Assembly (NCBI GenBank): GCA_035420085.1
Contig: DAOLUH010000026.1
Coordinates: forward strand, 1-64,000
Source of the DNA: DSWT01 sp035420085
GTDB taxonomy: Bacteria > Chloroflexota > Anaerolineae > B4-G1 > SLSP01
DNA: 64,000 bases
Direction of reading: 5' to 3'
Made by a program: the position numbers and the translations under genes. Numbering within the stretch: the stretch's first letter is position 1; each line of letters begins with the position of its first letter. A model generated the notes under the pieces. That model saw only the letters and a program-made list of their open reading frames with translations. It did no database searches and was not told the DNA's origin. Below are positions 60,540-64,000 of the stretch, one piece after another.

Positions 60540-62108
60540 TTACGGTTCCAGCCCGTTAAAATATTCGCGCAGATAGGCGCGTAGCGCCGGCGGATAGGCA
60601 TTGCGCGCGAGGTCGGCTTTGGCGGCTGCGGCATAGGCGGCGTAAACGTCCTCGTAGGGCACACGGGTATCTCCCGGCGCGCCGATGGTGGTTTGCGGCG
60701 CGCCGAGCGTCTCCTGGCGCGGGAGGGTGATCTCGCCCCCTTGCCCGGTGAGGCGCGGCATGTCCTTTGTGCCATAAGGATCGCTGCTGCCTGCGTCTTC
60801 GTGATGTTCATTGCTGGCAATCCCATTGGTATTGTTGCCCGCACCCTGGGACAATGCTGGCTGTCCATCCTGCGCGTTTGTTCCTGGTCCTCCTTGCGTC
60901 TCAGACGCGCCAGGTTGCGTTGTGGCGCTTTTCGATGCTCCCTGACCCGTGGTTTGGCGTTGCGTGTCTCCTAGACGCTCCTGGGCCTCCTGGAGGCTGG
61001 CCTGGGCCTGTTCGAGGCTCCGATTCGGGGCATTGGCCTGTGCCGTCTCAGCGAGCGTCTCCGCCGCTTGTTGTACGGCTTCTTTGGCGGAGGCCATATC
61101 ACCGTTGTAAATTTCTTGGGCGATGTCCTGGAATTGTTTTCCCAGCGCGGGATCGGCGGTTTGCAGCGCGTCGGCGATTTGGGTGAAGGTATCGGCCAAT
61201 GCCAACATTTCTTCGGGGGTGAGGGGTTGCGTGTTGTTTGGATCAATCAGGCTGCGGAGATACTCAGCGGCGGCCTCTGTGTCCCCTTGCTGCAATGCTT
61301 CGACCAATGGCTGCGCAATCTCTGCTGACGAAAGCGGGCTGGCTTCTGCCAGGCGTTGGATCTGCGCGGCGGCTTCCGGCGACTGGAGCGCCGCTAGTTG
61401 TCGCTCGGCTGCCGAGAGCGCCGCGCGCTGTTCTTCAGGCGTGCTGCGCCGGTCGTGCAGCGTCGCCAGGGCTTCCTCGAGCGCCTTGAGTGCGGCTTCG
61501 CGTTGCGCCGCGGACAGTGTCGCGCTGTCTGCCAGGCTCTCTTGCGTTGCTTCGAGTTGAACGATGGCGGCTTCTGTGGCTTGCTGCTGCATTTCACGGC
61601 GAGCAAGCGCTTCCTCCTGGGGATTGGCAAGGAAAAGCGCAGGGGCAAGCCCCGCCATCAACACAAGCATCAGGATGCCAACCAGGCGCGGCGGATGAAG
61701 GGGAAAGGTGGCTTGCGGGTCCACCGCCCGCACAGCGGTCAGCGTCTCCTCTTGTTGCAGACGGACGATGATTGCCGGAGCGTGGATGCGGCCTTGCGCA
61801 AGTTCCCAGGCAGTCGTCAGACGGTCGGCGAGATGTAGCCGCCGGTCGAAAAGTCGCAGTCGCCGCGACAGAGGGGCAGGCCAGGCGTAGCCAAGCAGCC
61901 CACCCACGAGGATGCCGCCGCCCACAACCCAGATGCTTGCCAGCAGCAGCGCCGTTTGGTGCCACAGCGGCGTGATCCGGGCGAGGATGGCAACGGCAAG
62001 CATCCCGCCCAATGCGCCGACGCTGCCCCATCCACCGCCGATGATAGCTCTGTGCCGGCGGAGCGCCCCGGTCAAACGCGCGATTTCGTGCTCAAGGGCC
62101 GGAGCCAT
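60540..62108 (-). CDS. Membrane protein with long coiled-coil/alpha-helical domain
   Basis: 522 residues. Three hydrophobic segments (about 28-48, 53-75 and 143-163) frame a short cytoplasmic loop. A long Ala/Glu/Gln-rich helical part follows (about 170-390) with heptad character. A Gly/Ser/Thr/Gln/Asn-rich low-complexity linker (about 395-455) leads to a conserved-looking C-terminus (PYEDVYAAYAAAAKADL...PPALRAYLREYFNGLEP). Similar proteins accompany ABC-2 permeases, MoxR ATPases and DUF58 proteins in other bacteria, but neither of the last two is in view. It starts 1 base after the permease stop, so the two are co-translated. Confidence 0.75.
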   Translation of the reverse strand: MAPALEHEIARLTGALRRHRAIIGGGWGSVGALGGMLAVAILARITPLWHQTALLLASIWVVGGGILVGGLLGYAWPAPLSRRLRLFDRRLHLADRLTTAWELAQGRIHAPAIIVRLQQEETLTAVRAVDPQATFPLHPPRLVGILMLVLMAGLAPALFLANPQEEALARREMQQQATEAAIVQLEATQESLADSATLSAAQREAALKALEEALATLHDRRSTPEEQRAALSAAERQLAALQSPEAAAQIQRLAEASPLSSAEIAQPLVEALQQGDTEAAAEYLRSLIDPNNTQPLTPEEMLALADTFTQIADALQTADPALGKQFQDIAQEIYNGDMASAKEAVQQAAETLAETAQANAPNRSLEQAQASLQEAQERLGDTQRQTTGQGASKSATTQPGASETQGGPGTNAQDGQPALSQGAGNNTNGIASNEHHEDAGSSDPYGTKDMPRLTGQGGEITLPRQETLGAPQTTIGAPGDTRVPYEDVYAAYAAAAKADLARNAYPPALRAYLREYFNGLEP

Positions 62109-62109
62109 G

Positions 62110-63033
62110 TCAACGCTCCAGGCGTTCCAGGCGCCAAATCGTCACCCGCAACAGGATGAGTGTGGCGATGATGGCGAAGGCCGTGAATGTGATCCACGGC
62201 GAGGGGAGTGTCAGGCTGCCGAGGATGGAGGTGCTGGTACTTAGACTGGTGCGTTGCACTGTGAAGTGCAGCAGCAGCCACGAGTCTTGCTCGAAGATCA
62301 TCGCTTCCGTCACGATGGCGGCGGTCAGCGGATGCAGTGCGGCAAGGAGTACCCATCCGTATTGGATCAGCGCCTCGATCCAGAACGGCTGCATAGCAAT
62401 GACGTTGTTGTATTGCCACATCTCTGACAGGGCAGCGAGTGCCGTCCCCAAAATAAGGATCACGGGCAGTAGCGCAAAGGTCAGCCCATAAAAAATTAGA
62501 ACGGCGGCGATGGTCCGGCGCACGAAGACGGAGATAAACAGCGCCCAGGCGATGCTGACGATCATCGTCAGCACGAGAAAAAGCAACGTGATGCCGAGTT
62601 CCCCTGTGGTGACGCCGCCAAGCCAGAAGCCGGTCATTAATAGTGGGAAGGGCGCGAGAATGTAGAGCGCGCCCGTCACCCAGGCGGACGTGAGTTTCCC
62701 CAGGACGATGTTGCGCGCCTTGAGAGTGGTTGTGACCAGCAGATCGAGCGTCCGGTTTTCGCGCTCACCGGCGAACGCGCTTAACGCGGTGATCGGAACA
62801 AGCAGGTGGGCCGTCAGGAGCAGCGTTACGCCTGAGAACCAGTACAGAGTTCGCCCGCCCGTGAAGATATTGAGCATCGAGATGGCGGCGCTGTTAGAGG
62901 ACTCCGGAATGATGATCACCAACCCGAAGAAAAGCGTCAATCCCCCGATGCTCAACAGATAAAAGCTCAGGAACCAGAAAAAACGCTTCCGGCGCACACT
63001 GCCGTATAAATGGCGAATCAGTATTGGATTCAC
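62110..63033 (-). CDS. ABC-2 type transporter permease
   Basis: 307 residues with six hydrophobic segments. ERENRTLDLLVTTTLKARNIVLGKL is the cytoplasmic coupling segment of ABC-2 permeases (compare ExExxTLxxLL). No ABC ATPase gene adjoins in this window, so the partner must be encoded elsewhere or past the operon end. The start at 63033 is ATG without a strong ribosome-binding site (GGAGGAATTGTG). Confidence 0.8.
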   Translation of the reverse strand: MNPILIRHLYGSVRRKRFFWFLSFYLLSIGGLTLFFGLVIIIPESSNSAAISMLNIFTGGRTLYWFSGVTLLLTAHLLVPITALSAFAGERENRTLDLLVTTTLKARNIVLGKLTSAWVTGALYILAPFPLLMTGFWLGGVTTGELGITLLFLVLTMIVSIAWALFISVFVRRTIAAVLIFYGLTFALLPVILILGTALAALSEMWQYNNVIAMQPFWIEALIQYGWVLLAALHPLTAAIVTEAMIFEQDSWLLLHFTVQRTSLSTSTSILGSLTLPSPWITFTAFAIIATLILLRVTIWRLERLER

Positions 63034-63155
63034 AATTCCTCCACAGCGATAATTGGATTATACTCACAGGGAAGCGTAGAGCAAATCGGATGATCTATGG
63101 AACTTCGGGTCTCTTCCGAGCGTCTATAGTACGAAACGACATTGAGGAGGTTGTG
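63034..63155. other. Divergent intergenic region
   Basis: Two -10-like sequences (TATACT at 63059-63064 and TATAGT at 63125-63130) are seen on the forward strand but neither has a good -35. Promoters for both divergent genes should lie here. Confidence 0.3.
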
Positions 63156-63920
63156 ATGAAAAAACTTTGTTTAACGTTGATGCTTTTGATGCTGGCGATA
63201 ACAGCGTGCGCTGCGCCGTCATCCCCCGGCGAGAAAACGTATGTGGAAGAAGGTGGCCAGAATCGTTCGCCGTTGGCGCAGCCGACAGCGCCAGCACAGT
63301 CGGCGTCGCCCATTTCTGTGCCGCCGACGCCGCAGCTTCCGAACGCCGTGGAAGGCGATGTGGTCACGACGTTGCGCGCGCTCGTTGCTGCGAAGTTACA
63401 GGTCGCGCTGGCCGAGCTAACGTTGGTTTCGGCGGAAGAAGTCATCTGGCGGGATGCCAGCCTGGGCTGTCCCCAACCGGGGGAAGGCTACGCGCAGGTG
63501 TTGACGCCGGGCTGGCGTGTGGTGTTCGCCGACGCTGCCGGGCGTGAATACGATGTCCACACGTCTGAGAAGCCGGAGTCGTTCGTCATCTGCACGTCCA
63601 CCGACGCCGCTCCCGCGCCATTGCCGCCGGAAGTTTACCGCGACAATCCCGCCGTCGAAGCGGCGATCAAGGCGTTGGTCGAAAGCGTTAGCGTGAAGCG
63701 GGAGACCCTATCCGTAGTCGCGGTGGAACCGGTTCAATGGTCGAATTCCTGTCTGGGATGCGCGAAGCCCGGTGAGAATTGTCTGATGGTCATCACACCG
63801 GGGTATCGCATTTCCCTTAAGAGCGGCGAGACGACGTACACGCTGCATACCGACCGCAGCGGTGGGCGGGTCATTCTCTGCGCGAACCCGGAAAGCGCGC
63901 TGCCCCGCGCGGATTCATAG
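63156..63920 (+). CDS. Lipoprotein with two homologous domains
   Basis: 254 residues from the ATG at 63156 with GAGGAGG upstream. Signal peptide MKKLCLTLMLLMLAITAC ends in a lipobox (ITAC). After a Pro/Ser/Thr-rich linker come two similar domains (about 90-180 and 185-250): each has WxxxxLGC, PGxxY/C and TPGxR/Y, with a final VxC. The pattern of three Cys per domain suggests disulfides. This arrangement resembles secreted Chloroflexota proteins of unknown role. 80 bases of non-coding sequence follow to the window end, without a recognised element. Confidence 0.75.
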   Translation: MKKLCLTLMLLMLAITACAAPSSPGEKTYVEEGGQNRSPLAQPTAPAQSASPISVPPTPQLPNAVEGDVVTTLRALVAAKLQVALAELTLVSAEEVIWRDASLGCPQPGEGYAQVLTPGWRVVFADAAGREYDVHTSEKPESFVICTSTDAAPAPLPPEVYRDNPAVEAAIKALVESVSVKRETLSVVAVEPVQWSNSCLGCAKPGENCLMVITPGYRISLKSGETTYTLHTDRSGGRVILCANPESALPRADS

Positions 63921-64000
63921 ACGGCGCCAAAACTCGCTTGCTCCTTTCGGGAAGGCGGGTATACTCACTATTCGTGGAGACGAAATCAGGCTCCCGTTCA

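Noticed and set aside
60235..60540. tRNA or glutamine riboswitch in the glnA leader
   Set aside because: No cloverleaf is seen and I do not see the glnA-riboswitch core; the coding leader with alternative pairing explains the structure better.
63921..64000. Possible partial gene at the right end
   Set aside because: No start, ribosome-binding site or frame with recognisable protein is visible in the last 80 bases.

Overview
The window is a G+C-rich bacterial chromosome segment from what looks like a member of the Chloroflexota, probably of the Anaerolineae/Caldilineae type. This rests on a giant Kelch/PKD surface protein ending in IYLPLVLRNH, a C-terminus I associate with that group, on LysM and lipobox cell-envelope proteins, on many dispersed palindromic repeats, and on the overall ribosomal-gene layout. 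No 16S rRNA gene is present, so the assignment is an inference. I see no tRNA, CRISPR array, insertion sequence or prophage.

Layout. Positions 1-19.2 kb are accessory and housekeeping genes: the 3' part of a >2300-residue extracellular protein, a double-length UvrA-like protein (four ABC modules) with dispersed repeats inserted in frame, a toroid-fold protein, an endonuclease/exonuclease/phosphatase-family protein (reverse strand), a GH3 glycosidase, a membrane protein, a LysM lipoprotein and a PlsC acyltransferase. Positions 19.2-43.6 kb are an almost unbroken information-processing supercluster: rpoB, then str (rpsL-rpsG-fusA-tuf), S10, spc and alpha genes, ending rplQ-truA-rplM-rpsI and a terminator. 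rpoC does not follow rpoB, and adk, map and infA are absent between secY and rpmJ. Positions 43.6-50.9 kb hold a methylase-MazG fusion, thioredoxin (reverse), two overlapping LysM-M23 peptidase genes, an HD phosphohydrolase, lysS and greA. Positions 51-64 kb are mostly reverse strand: a GAF histidine kinase with a receiver-CpaE/TadZ fusion, lactate permease, dnaA beside a plausible oriC, a membrane protein-endonuclease III-NUDIX operon, glnA, and a two-gene membrane operon, then a forward lipoprotein gene.

How the genes work together. The central block makes the transcription and translation machinery: RNA polymerase beta and alpha, about 30 ribosomal proteins, EF-G, EF-Tu and SecY. It is apparently driven by a few promoters sharing an extended -10 of the form TATGGTAnAAT, which recurs at greA, lctP and dnaA. 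LysM/M23/GH3 proteins point to cell-wall remodelling, and dnaA with its box-containing upstream region is a likely replication origin.

The most interesting observations are: (1) a complete trp-style attenuator ahead of glutamine synthetase, with a 21-residue leader peptide containing six glutamine codons and mutually exclusive 1:2/3:4 and 2:3 pairings; (2) an EF-Tu whose switch I lacks the RGITI sequence and is five residues longer, encoded next to an EF-G lacking the domain IV tip histidine; (3) a roughly 135-residue insertion with repeated motifs in RpoB; (4) dispersed palindromic repeats that have become coding sequence inside the UvrA-like gene; and (5) a terminator-like leader in front of dnaA.
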